DNA of 64,000 nucleotides, taken from NCBI RefSeq assembly GCF_004803835.1, contig NZ_CP012545.1:1178001-1242000 (forward strand). The letters run 5' to 3'. Below, one piece after another: positions 37,854-50,522 of the stretch. This DNA is from Campylobacter sp. RM6914 (GTDB lineage: Bacteria > Campylobacterota > Campylobacteria > Campylobacterales > Campylobacteraceae). The translations under genes and the position numbers were made by a program. Within the stretch, counting starts at the first letter, position 1, and each line of letters starts with the position of its first letter. A model generated the notes under the pieces. That model was not told where the DNA came from. It did not search any database and saw nothing but the letters and a program-made list of their open reading frames with translations.

Positions 37854-38546
37854 GAATTAAAATTGGACGTTTAAACGAACCCACACGCTTCAATACCGCA
37901 TATAATATAATTTCAACATTAGTTTACATGCTATTTGATGATAAAATTTCTTCTAAATCACAAGCAGACATCCCCCCCCCACATAACCCATAAGAGAAAT
38001 ACCTTTTTACCGTCTCTCTTATAATCTCTCTTATAATCTTGCCTCTTTCTAATCTCTTTATAATTACGCACTTGCTCATAACTACATAGCATATAGCCAT
38101 TAAAAGCCTTAGACTTCTAGCACATCTAAAAATACTTAATGCCATTGTTAAACCCAGGTAAATATCTTGCGCAAATAAATAAAAACAAGGATAAATAAAT
38201 TTAGACCCTCTTTTTATTTATTTATTTATTTAAGTGTAAAGCCTTATTTACTTTGATGATATATGGTATTGACTTCATGATTAAATTTATTAAACTATAA
38301 AAACCTTACATATGCCATCTCTAGTAACTAGGCACTGTTTATTAAGCGGTATTTTTTAAAGACTAGTGATATAAAAGAGAAACATAAAGATTAGCACTAA
38401 AAAAGCAAAGAGCTAAGCAATTTATGATTTTTCCTGCTTTTATTTATCTCTTGCTTTTGTCCTACTTTAAATTTCTCTATTTTATTATAATGTTTTGTGT
38501 ATTTATTTTACTCTTAATCTACTTATTTTGTTTAAGCTTTATGCTC
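37854..38546. other. Gene-poor decayed stretch with poly-C tract and TTTA repeat
   Basis: About 690 bases with no convincing gene. A minus-strand frame of 73 codons (37924-38145) crosses a run of nine C at 37972-37980 and has repeated TCTCTTATAA units; it may be a remnant of a phase-variable gene. TTTA is repeated about four and a half times at 38212-38231. The right part is AT-rich and low in complexity. Confidence 0.5.
37972..37980. repeat. Homopolymeric C9 tract (G9 on minus strand)
   Basis: Nine consecutive C. In Campylobacter, G/C runs of eight or more are typical slip sites for phase variation, and this is the only such run I noticed in the window. It lies inside a short minus-strand frame (37924-38145) where one-base slips would change the downstream reading. 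Confidence 0.85.
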
Positions 38547-38996
38547 TTACTTACTTATTTCCTCTTTGGCCTTCTCTTTTACCTTATCCTTGGCACTGCT
38601 TTTAATATCTTTTATCTCACTGCCTTTCTTGCTTGCATTATCTTTTGTCTTACCGGTTTTATTGTTAATATCCTCTTTTAGCTCTTTAGTCTTTTTGGCT
38701 GACTTATCTTTTATCTCTTTTACCTTAGGTTGCACTGTCGTCTTACCAGATACTGATATATCATCTTTTAAATTCTCATATGTCTTATCGCCTATGCCAC
38801 TAATGTTTTTAATATCCTCTATAGAGTTAAATTTATTAGCCTTTCTATACTCTATAATAGCCTCGGCCTTACTCTCGCCTATACCGTTTAAACTCATTAG
38901 TTCATCTTTGGTGGCCGTATTTAAATTTATAACGGCAAATGCCTGAGTAGCTAGTAGCGCTAAAGATAGTAGAGTTGATTTAAAAGATAGTTTCAT
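38547..38996 (-). CDS. ComEA-like helix-hairpin-helix DNA-binding protein with lysine-rich tail
   Basis: A 149-residue exported protein. A signal peptide ends near ATQAFA. Residues 24-82 form two helix-hairpin-helix motifs (LMSLNGIGESKAEAIIEYR and ISGIGDKTYENL) as in ComEA, the periplasmic DNA receptor of natural transformation. Residues 85-149 are a highly charged, lysine-rich tail (SAKKTKELKEDINNK), unlike short ComEA proteins. AAAGGAA precedes the ATG. A plus-strand frame over the same bases is low-complexity hydrophobic and is rejected. The gene stands alone in an AT-rich region. Confidence 0.8.
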   Translation of the reverse strand: MKLSFKSTLLSLALLATQAFAVINLNTATKDELMSLNGIGESKAEAIIEYRKANKFNSIEDIKNISGIGDKTYENLKDDISVSGKTTVQPKVKEIKDKSAKKTKELKEDINNKTGKTKDNASKKGSEIKDIKSSAKDKVKEKAKEEISK

Positions 38997-39837
38997 TGTT
39001 TTCCTTTGATTTAAGATTGAATTTGATTATAACTTAGTAGGGTAAACGCTTGTTTTACAATACATATAAAGAATAAATTTAATATAAAAAATATGAATAT
39101 CTAAGATGGGAAATTTATGTTTACCACACCGCTCTTTTAGTTTTGAAAAAGCTCTCACTTATCTATATTTACCGCTAAATTTAACTAGATACTTTTTAGC
39201 ATTTGTTTGCCGTTAAAATTCTTATTTGTTTAAAATATATACACAAGCTTACTTTTGGATTTATATTATTTATGATATTTTACCTGTCTTTATATTTATA
39301 CAAATATATTTCAATTTTCTCTAAATTTAGCCTCTAAAATTCCACGAGGTATTATATACTTATTTTTAACTTCACTGCGTTAGTTGCTTTTAGAGAACAT
39401 AAGTAAAACCATAAATTAAAACTCATTGTTTAGAGCTTAAGTTAAATTAAGCCTAATTTTATACACAAGAAGAAAAACATACACGAAAAATAAAAACAAG
39501 CTATCTATTTATCACACCATAGCTTTGGATAACTCCTGTCACATCTAAAGAAGAGTATATAGCATTCATTAAGACCGCCAAGGTTAAATTTATAAGAGCA
39601 AAAGATAGTAGACACAAAAGTAATCCGTCTATCACAATAAAACAAAGATAACAATAAAGATAATAAAGAGAAAGAAAAACCACAATAAATAAAAAGCAGT
39701 ATCATAAAAGATATAAAGCATTAAAGATAGATGTTTTAATTATATGTTTATATAAGTTAAAATCTTAGTTGGTTTAGATCTAATATTAGGTAGTTTAAGA
39801 TTTTGTATTTGGATAATAAGTAGTAGAATAATTAACA
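38997..39837. other. AT-rich stretch without a supported gene
   Basis: About 840 bases between the ComEA-like gene and 5S rRNA. Two overlapping minus-strand frames near 39501-39705 (60 and 66 codons) have hydrophobic composition but no ribosome site or recognisable motif. I saw no tRNA-like or known RNA fold. It may hold the rRNA operon terminator and decayed sequence. Confidence 0.5.
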
Positions 39838-39839
39838 AA

Positions 39840-39958
39840 GCTCGCAGCGACTTACTTTCCCGACATCCCAGTAAGGGAGAGTATCATCAGCCAGGACGAG
39901 CTTAGCTTCTTGGTTCGAGATGGAGCAAGGCGTTTCCTCGTCTGTATAGCCACGAGCA
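39840..39958 (-). rRNA. rrf: 5S ribosomal RNA
   Basis: The minus strand begins TGCTCGTGGCTATACAGACG and ends near GTCGCTGCGAG, a complete 5S of about 119 bases. It is the last gene of the rRNA operon. End points are estimates from pattern, good to a few bases. Confidence 0.9.
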
Positions 39959-40063
39959 GTGTTAAATAAAGGATTAGTGATTAATCTCTTATTTAACACT
40001 GTAGTGATATTTTGTTAAGAGTAAAGCATGTTTATAAAAACATTCTTCTTACTAAGGTTTTAT

Positions 40064-40083
40064 CCTTAACAAGGAAGTGATGC
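40064..40083 (-). other. 23S processing stalk, 3' arm
   Basis: CCTTAACAAGGAAGTGATGC here is complementary to 43021-43040, with a perfect 13-base core plus further pairs. The two arms flank mature 23S rRNA and should form the RNase III stem of the precursor. Confidence 0.7.
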
Positions 40084-40089
40084 TTAAAA

Positions 40090-42995
<2,906 letters not shown>

Positions 42996-43513
42996 TTTAG
43001 TATATATTATATTCTAATTCGCATCACTTCCTTGCTAAAGATAACCACCTATACTTCGCAAAGTAGCAAAGCTACTTTTTACGACAAGGAGTATAAATAC
43101 TCCCTTGACCCACCTAAAGCACACCGCTTCTTACTGAAGCGCCGTAAATTTAGAATCAAGCTTTATAGTTTTTAGTTATTACATCTAGTATCTTAAACTC
43201 CAAGACGGAAAGCATTGACAGATAGTATAGATAAGTTTTAAATCCTATAGTATCTTGTGATGTCAAACTTCTGCAATTTAATGCAATGAGTTTAGATATC
43301 TAAATCTTTAACAAGTCCTGTAAAATTGTTTTTATTAAAACTTGCTTGTGACTCTTAACAATAATAAATAAAAGAACATTAGATTAAAAAATCTAAATCA
43401 AATTTTTGAAATTTAAAAACTTGATTTAGATTTCATAAGCCGATAAACTATTTAAGCACAATCTATTAAATTGGGGATGTGATTATAGCTAATAAATCTT
43501 ATAATAATCTTTA
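42996..43513. other. Spacer between 23S and tRNA-Ile with processing stem and inverted repeats
   Basis: About 520 bases transcribed within the rRNA operon. It holds the 5' arm of the 23S processing stalk (43021-43040), an eight-base hairpin AAAGTAGC / GCTACTTT (43060-43078), and a perfect 13-base inverted repeat AAATCTAAATCAA (43389-43401) / TTGATTTAGATTT (43421-43433). No protein gene is supported. Confidence 0.6.
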
Positions 43514-43590
43514 TGGTGGGCCTAACAAGACTTGAACTTGTGACCTCACCCTTATCAGGGGTGCACTCTAACCAGCTGAGCTATAGGCCC
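43514..43590 (-). tRNA. tRNA-Ile (anticodon GAT)
   Basis: 77-nt cloverleaf in the rRNA spacer, with encoded CCA; acceptor GGGCCTA/TAGGCCC and anticodon stem CACCC/GGGTG with loop CTGATAA, giving GAT. Confidence 0.95.
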
Positions 43591-43606
43591 TCTTTAATAA
43601 AAAATC

Positions 43607-43682
43607 TGGTGGAGAATAGCGGGATCGAACCGCTGACCTCCTGCGTGCAAAGCAGGCGCTCTCCCAGCTGAGCTAATTCCCC
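43607..43682 (-). tRNA. tRNA-Ala (anticodon TGC)
   Basis: 76-nt cloverleaf with encoded CCA; anticodon stem CCTGC/GCAGG with loop TTTGCAC, giving TGC. Follows 16S, so the operon order is 16S, Ala, Ile, 23S, 5S, as usual in Campylobacter. Confidence 0.95.
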
Positions 43683-43729
43683 ATATTATCTATCTAATCT
43701 AAAACTAGAAAGATAAATCTTTATTAGCC

Positions 43730-43764
43730 GTCAATCTTTCAAAACTAAACAAGGATCGATTGAG
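43730..43764 (-). other. 16S processing stalk, 3' arm
   Basis: GTCAATCTTTC, then AACTAAACAAG and GATCGATTGAG here pair with 45426-45461 upstream of 16S, with a few mismatches. The arms flank mature 16S and should form its RNase III stem. Confidence 0.7.
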
Positions 43765-43837
43765 TAAATACTAAGGTTAGTTAGTATTTAAATTTTCCTT
43801 TGATGAATATCTTGTGAGAGAATATTCATTGTACTCT

Positions 43838-45351
<1,514 letters not shown>

Positions 45352-45425
45352 TTTATATGAAGTTTTTAATCTAAAAACTTTTGTTTTTTATTTATTAGTT
45401 TTAGTTTGCTAAGATAGCAAACTGG

Positions 45426-45461
45426 CTCAATCGATCACTTGTTTAGATTTCAAAGATTGAC
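45426..45461 (-). other. 16S processing stalk, 5' arm
   Basis: CTCAATCGATC, CTTGTTTAG and CAAAGATTGAC complement 43730-43764 on the far side of 16S. It lies about 75 bases upstream of the 16S start in the precursor leader. Confidence 0.7.
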
Positions 45462-45561
45462 TAATAGTTTAACATTAATAATTTAAAAGAACAACGATAA
45501 AAAGGAAAGCTTTATTAACTCAAGAAGGTTAAAAGTGGTTTCTCTCAACTCGTGAGCTGGA

Positions 45562-45569
45562 ATTATACA
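45562..45569 (-). promoter_or_regulatory. Candidate rRNA operon promoter -10
   Basis: Minus-strand TGTATAAT about 210 bases upstream of 16S, in the gap after the pseudopilin stop. It sits at the expected distance for a leader containing the processing stalk. No convincing -35 was found, as is common in this genus. Confidence 0.5.
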
Positions 45570-45633
45570 GGCATGATGCTTAAAGAAAGATTAAAAAGAG
45601 AGGGGAGATTGAAAAAAGTTGGGAAAAAATTTT

Positions 45634-46365
45634 CTACTTCTTACATTGGTTTGTAGAAGGGTCTAAAATACACGCATATCCAGTGTTTTGATGCACTAAT
45701 ATACTAACCGTTGAACTTCCATCTGATAAATTTATCCTGCAACTATCTTTTAAAAGCCTATCATATCCCCTTGCTGATCCGCCGCCATTAGTAGTACTTA
45801 CTGTGCGCATAGGTCTTCCTAGCTCATCAAAAGATATAGTTTGCGATCTATTTCTTCCGCAACTACCTTCAAGCGTAACATTTGTTACTCCATATCTCTT
45901 TCCTATGTTTAAGGACTGGTCGACTTTTTTACAAGCCACTTTAGAAATACCTTGCCAACCTGCGCTTAAAAGATGTCCGTTTTTTATTATATTACTAGCT
46001 GCTTCCGACACGGAATTTAAATTCCCGGTTCCATCCTTTGCTATGTCATGATATATATGATATTTCCAACTTGATTTATTTTTCTTGTCAATATTGCAAT
46101 TAGTTACAGAGGTATTATTAAAAGTTAAATTCCAGCGTTTTTTATACCACTCTTTTTGTGGATCGCCTTTGCTATCAAATTTAAATTTATCATCTTGCAA
46201 AGCCAAATGTTGCGCGTATCTTATGTGGGTAATTATCTGTTCGGCTGCCTCGCGTAAATTATCACGCTTAAGTCTAGGCATGGCAAGGGCCGCTAAAATA
46301 CCGGCTATAACTATAACCAAAACAAGTTCGATCATGGTAAAGGCTCTTTTACTTGCCAACTGCAT
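45634..46365 (-). CDS. Type II/IV pseudopilin-like protein
   Basis: A 243-residue protein with a prepilin N-terminus: a short leader MQLASKRA, then FTMIELVLVIVIAGILAALA, with Glu at +5. The -1 residue is Ala rather than Gly. The remaining 210 residues carry six cysteines (VTNC, VAC, GSC, DSC, YAC, NQC), which could make three disulfides outside the membrane. It resembles minor pseudopilins of the Campylobacter transformation system (CtsG-like), but I cannot confirm the ortholog. The start overlaps the GT39-like gene end by 17 bases. Confidence 0.8.
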   Translation of the reverse strand: MQLASKRAFTMIELVLVIVIAGILAALAMPRLKRDNLREAAEQIITHIRYAQHLALQDDKFKFDSKGDPQKEWYKKRWNLTFNNTSVTNCNIDKKNKSSWKYHIYHDIAKDGTGNLNSVSEAASNIIKNGHLLSAGWQGISKVACKKVDQSLNIGKRYGVTNVTLEGSCGRNRSQTISFDELGRPMRTVSTTNGGGSARGYDRLLKDSCRINLSDGSSTVSILVHQNTGYACILDPSTNQCKK

Positions 46366-47569
46366 CTCTTTCTCTTATATCAAATGCAGCTATAGTTTTA
46401 TCAAAAATTTCAATCTTCACATCTGCAAATTTATAATCACGCGAATTTAAAAGAATTGTGTCACTATTATTACTTACATTAATGTTATAAAATTTAAGTC
46501 TTAAGGCTAATTTATTATCTTCGGTATAAATTTGATCCAAACCCATCTCTTTGAGCCTATTTGCAAGATCTCTAGCAACATTAAATTTATAAACAAAATG
46601 ATTATTTGGCTCATCTATAAATTTATAAGCAACTTGGTTGAAAATCAAGAATAGCCAGTTTAAGCCCAAAAATACAAGGATAAGTGCAGTTGCCAGCCTG
46701 TAAGTTTTGCGAAATTGCGGTAAACGAACGCGGTATGAGTTAAAAAACACTCTAACCATAAGCGGTGTTGCAATGATACAAAAAGGCAAAAATTCTTCCA
46801 GTTCAAGCTTTTGACGAACAGAAACGACCATGCAAAAACAAAACGAACAGATACAAACGAACCACAAAAGATCTTTTTTCTCTTTTATCCAAATTCTATA
46901 AAGAGTATAGACAAAAAAGATAAAAACAAATGGTGAAAAAACTGCGGCAAAGACCCCAAACGTATCCACAAAGTGTCCGCTTGGCCTGCCCCTGGTGTCA
47001 AAACCAAAAACATATAAACTAGCCAAAAAAAGCAAAGCTCCAACCCATGACAAAAAGGCGTTTTTTCTATATAAGCCGTATATAAAAAATGCCAAGTAAA
47101 GTATCAAAAAGTCGCCGTCTATAAAAAACGAAGCAAAAAATAATACATAAAAAATTCTGTTATATCCGGCATGAAAAGCATAAAGTATGGCAAGTGTTAG
47201 AAATATACAAAGCCCTGCATTATTTAGCACCAAAGCGCTAGCAAGCGTGCCAGGAAGTAGCATAAAAAGTAAGGTGCATATAATGCGATCCGGTTCAAAT
47301 TTGAGATAAAATTTACTTAATTTATAAAGCAAAACGACACTTGATGCATGTAAAATAATCATTGGAAGGCGCAAAGCAAGATCGTTTTGTCCAAAAATAG
47401 CACAACTTGCGCGAACTAAATATCCTATAATCTCATCACTTTGAAAAAAAAGTCTTGCCTCATAATAACTAATGCTTAAATTTAATCCACAATACAACAA
47501 CAAAGCAAGCTCAAATAGGCAGATTATAAATAAATTTCTAACCCTGGACGAACTTTCGTAAAATCTCAT
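46349..47569 (-). CDS. GT39-like membrane glycosyltransferase
   Basis: A 406-residue protein with about ten hydrophobic segments, typical of ArnT/PMT (GT-C fold) enzymes that use lipid-linked sugar donors. The first periplasmic loop reads NLSISYYEARLFF, with an acidic residue at the catalytic position, and LALRLPMIILHASSVVLLYKL fits the family helix pattern. The start overlaps the MFS transporter stop by four bases. The acceptor is unknown. Confidence 0.72.
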   Translation of the reverse strand: MRFYESSSRVRNLFIICLFELALLLYCGLNLSISYYEARLFFQSDEIIGYLVRASCAIFGQNDLALRLPMIILHASSVVLLYKLSKFYLKFEPDRIICTLLFMLLPGTLASALVLNNAGLCIFLTLAILYAFHAGYNRIFYVLFFASFFIDGDFLILYLAFFIYGLYRKNAFLSWVGALLFLASLYVFGFDTRGRPSGHFVDTFGVFAAVFSPFVFIFFVYTLYRIWIKEKKDLLWFVCICSFCFCMVVSVRQKLELEEFLPFCIIATPLMVRVFFNSYRVRLPQFRKTYRLATALILVFLGLNWLFLIFNQVAYKFIDEPNNHFVYKFNVARDLANRLKEMGLDQIYTEDNKLALRLKFYNINVSNNSDTILLNSRDYKFADVKIEIFDKTIAAFDIRERDAVGK

Positions 47570-48726
47570 GCAATTTTCTCTTTTTTAATGTCGTTAAAAT
47601 ACAAAATAGCCATAAAGATTATAGCTACTAAAAGCATGAATGTCAAAAGTAGTAAAAACGCACTCCATCCTCCGTTTTGATAAATAAAACTAGGGGCAAA
47701 GCTGCCAAGTGCACCGCCGGTATAGTAAAAGCTCACATAAAACCCATTCGTCATAGCTTTATACTGCTTTGCTCTGGCGTTTATGGTACTTGAAGCCACA
47801 GAATGCGCTATAAAATTTCCTATACAAACAACAACCATAGCCGTAAATAAAACGATATAGCTATCAGACCAAAATATAAAAATGCTTAGGATAAAGATCA
47901 CTATTCCGACAAGAATCGCCAAAAAAGGATTTTTAAAAAATTTGACAATATTTTTAACATTAAACGCTATCAAAACTCCCACAACATAGCCAAGATACAT
48001 CATGCCCGTTTTTGAACCGCTAAAATTTTCGCCAAGACTCATCATGTAAAACGGAACAAAACTAAGTATGGCTTGAAAAGAGAAAAATACAAAAAATATA
48101 GAGGCGCAAATGTAAAAATTATGCTTTATTTTAAAAACCTCTTTAGCATCATGTAAGGTAGGCTTTATCGAATTTATGCTGCCGTCTTGAGATATTTTCT
48201 GTATCGCAAAGGCTAGCATAAGAAGAGAAATTCCAAGCGCGAAAAAGAAAAATCTCCAGCCAAAAATATCGGTAAAAAGCCCGGATAAAAACCTTGCTAT
48301 AAATCCACCGATAATAGTAACCCCGACATATCTGCCGATATTTTGCCCTACTTCGCCGCTTGGGCTGTTTTGCGCGATATAGCTCATTATGCCTGTAAGT
48401 GCGGCAGGAGCGATAAGTCCTTGGATTCCTCGTATAAAAATGAGCAAATAATAACCGTTTGAAATGGCAAATAAAATTTCTAAAATTCCAAATGATAAAA
48501 AGGCATAAAACAAAACGTTTTTTATGGAAAATTTCTCCAAAAAATATCCATAAACTATAGAAGCAACGGCAAGCGGAGCCAAAAAAGATGTTGTAAAAAG
48601 TGATGCTTGAAAACGTGAAATTTCAAGCATCTTTTCAAAGAGTGGCTGGATAGGTTGTGTGGCATACATGACGCACATCGCAAGAATTGCGGCTACATAC
48701 ATCAAGTAAAGATTCGCTCGTGCCAC
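47566..48726 (-). CDS. MFS transporter, YnfM-like
   Basis: A 386-residue permease with twelve predicted transmembrane helices. Major-facilitator loop patterns are visible: YGYFLEKFSIKNVLF between helices 2 and 3, IRGIQGLIAPAALTGIMSYIA in helix 4 to 5, and GRYVGVTIIGGFIARFLSGLF. It resembles YnfM/AraJ drug-type exporters. The start is 12 bases after the phosphoribosyltransferase stop. The substrate is unknown. Confidence 0.82.
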   Translation of the reverse strand: MARANLYLMYVAAILAMCVMYATQPIQPLFEKMLEISRFQASLFTTSFLAPLAVASIVYGYFLEKFSIKNVLFYAFLSFGILEILFAISNGYYLLIFIRGIQGLIAPAALTGIMSYIAQNSPSGEVGQNIGRYVGVTIIGGFIARFLSGLFTDIFGWRFFFFALGISLLMLAFAIQKISQDGSINSIKPTLHDAKEVFKIKHNFYICASIFFVFFSFQAILSFVPFYMMSLGENFSGSKTGMMYLGYVVGVLIAFNVKNIVKFFKNPFLAILVGIVIFILSIFIFWSDSYIVLFTAMVVVCIGNFIAHSVASSTINARAKQYKAMTNGFYVSFYYTGGALGSFAPSFIYQNGGWSAFLLLLTFMLLVAIIFMAILYFNDIKKEKIA

Positions 48727-48738
48727 AAGTTTAGTCCA

Positions 48739-49176
48739 CTAAATATGTATATCCCAGAAAAACTCGACCCACTCCGTCGCTTCTTTGACTCTATAATCAG
48801 GCAATAAAAGTGCTTTTTGTTTATAAAAAACAGTAGCGATTTTAATCTCTAAATCAGGATAAATTTTAAGCAATTCTCGCTTTATCTCAACCATGCTTTC
48901 GCCACTATCGATAATATCATCTACTAATAAAATTTTCTTATATCCGGTAAGATTTGGGATATTAAAGATGTCGATAGTGTCTAGTTTATTTGTATTGTCA
49001 TAGTGAATGGAATTTAGTGTAAATAAATTTCTGTTTTCAAGCGCAACTGCTAACGAGTGGCCTAAAGTAAGTCCACCGCGTGCTATAGCCAGTATGACTT
49101 CAGGCTTAAACTCATCGTTTATTTGTTTTGCCATTTTTTGCACATCAAGTGCAAATTCTTCATAAGAATAAAACAT
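48739..49176 (-). CDS. Purine-type phosphoribosyltransferase
   Basis: A 145-residue PRTase with PRPP-binding signature KILLVDDIIDSGESM near residue 82 and AIARGGLTLGHSLA near residue 31. Size and WVEFFWDIHI at the C-terminus resemble Gpt-like xanthine/guanine enzymes. It sits next to a purine permease, which supports purine salvage: base import followed by conversion to the nucleotide. Confidence 0.85.
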   Translation of the reverse strand: MFYSYEEFALDVQKMAKQINDEFKPEVILAIARGGLTLGHSLAVALENRNLFTLNSIHYDNTNKLDTIDIFNIPNLTGYKKILLVDDIIDSGESMVEIKRELLKIYPDLEIKIATVFYKQKALLLPDYRVKEATEWVEFFWDIHI

Positions 49177-49188
49177 AAATTTCCTTTT

Positions 49189-50502
49189 TTAATGAACTAA
49201 AAATATAATAAAACTAATAAAGGCAAGAACTATCACGCCAAGGCTGATATCTTCAAATTCTCGCTTTAACAACTTAACTATCAAATACGCTATAAAACCA
49301 AAAGCCAAACCATTTGTGATCGAATACGTAAGTGGCATCAAAACAACGATAAAAAATGTCGCTATACTAACAGCCGTATCTTTAAAATTTACCGTTCCAA
49401 GCTCAGTAAACATAAGCACGCCGACCATTACAAGCACCGGATATATCGCATTTGCAGGTATAGCCTTAAACAACGGTAGCATAAAAAGCGTAAGGATGAA
49501 AAACGAACCGCAAAAAACAGCCGTAAGACCGGTTCTGCCGCCCTGCTCAACTCCACTTGTGCTTTCTACAAAAGATGTTGTTGTACTAACTCCTATCATA
49601 GAGCCAACAACGGTAGCAACAGCATCTGCTTCTAATGTTTTTTCAAGTTTTTCAACACCGTCTTTTTTGCTCTCATCAAACATTCCAACACGCGTACCAA
49701 TGCCTGTCAATGTGCCGACTGAGTCAAATAGATCCGTAACAAAAAACACCACAATAACCGGCAAAAACGCTAATGTAAAATTCCCTGCTACATCAAAAAA
49801 TACACTCTTTATATCAAGCTCTAAAAATATCGGAGCCATAGACGCGGGAAGTGAAATAAACTCGCTAGGATAAGGTGAGATACCTACTGCCCATGCCAAA
49901 GCAGATGTTAAAAATACCGCCAAGATAAAAGCACCTCTTATCTTCCAAGCCCAAAAAGTCACGACAAAAAATATCCCGGCGATGCCTAAAAGCACTTGCG
50001 GATCTTTTAAATTTCCAAGTCCTACAAGAACCGCGTCACTGTTTACTACGATACCCATTTGCTGAAGACCGATAAAGCTTATAAACGTTCCGATACCGGC
50101 GCTTATAGCACGACGAAGATCAAGAGGAATGGACTTTATAACCCAAATTCTAAAATTTGTAAAAGACAAAACAACAAAGATAATACCTGATAAAAAAACT
50201 ACTCCAAGGGCTGTTTGCCATGCCATACCCATGCCGATAACTAGTCCAAAGGTAAAATAAGCATTTAAGCCCATGCCTACGCTCATCGCAACAGGAGTGT
50301 TTGCCCAAAGTCCGTTTAATATAGTTGAAAATATCGTAATGAGCGCGGTCGCGGTAATAAGTGCATCCATGGGAAGCCCTGCTTTGCTCATAATGATAGC
50401 ATTAACAGGCACGATATACATCATAGCAAGAAATGTCGTAAGCCCCGCACTAAATTCTTGCCTTACACTTGTGTTATTTTGCGCTAGTTTAAAAAAGTCC
50501 AA
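49189..50502 (-). CDS. NCS2-family purine permease (AzgA/PbuG-like)
   Basis: A 437-residue transporter with about twelve membrane helices. The N-terminal KLAQNNTSVRQEFSAGLTTFLAMMY and the helix SVGMGLNAYFTFGLVIGMG are signature features of the AzgA subfamily of hypoxanthine/guanine/adenine permeases. The salvage phosphoribosyltransferase follows 12 bases later on the same transcript. Hypoxanthine or guanine is the likely substrate. Confidence 0.88.
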   Translation of the reverse strand: MDFFKLAQNNTSVRQEFSAGLTTFLAMMYIVPVNAIIMSKAGLPMDALITATALITIFSTILNGLWANTPVAMSVGMGLNAYFTFGLVIGMGMAWQTALGVVFLSGIIFVVLSFTNFRIWVIKSIPLDLRRAISAGIGTFISFIGLQQMGIVVNSDAVLVGLGNLKDPQVLLGIAGIFFVVTFWAWKIRGAFILAVFLTSALAWAVGISPYPSEFISLPASMAPIFLELDIKSVFFDVAGNFTLAFLPVIVVFFVTDLFDSVGTLTGIGTRVGMFDESKKDGVEKLEKTLEADAVATVVGSMIGVSTTTSFVESTSGVEQGGRTGLTAVFCGSFFILTLFMLPLFKAIPANAIYPVLVMVGVLMFTELGTVNFKDTAVSIATFFIVVLMPLTYSITNGLAFGFIAYLIVKLLKREFEDISLGVIVLAFISFIIFLVH

Positions 50503-50522
50503 TGTAAGCTCCTTTTTTGTGA

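Noticed and set aside
38424-38681. 85-codon hydrophobic plus-strand frame over comEA
   Set aside because: Its Leu/Phe/Ile-rich composition is the antisense of the lysine-rich ComEA tail, and the opposite strand has a signal peptide, HhH motifs and a ribosome site.
39501-39705. Overlapping hydrophobic minus-strand frames
   Set aside because: No ribosome site, no motif, and two frames of equal quality over the same bases argue for chance in AT-rich DNA.
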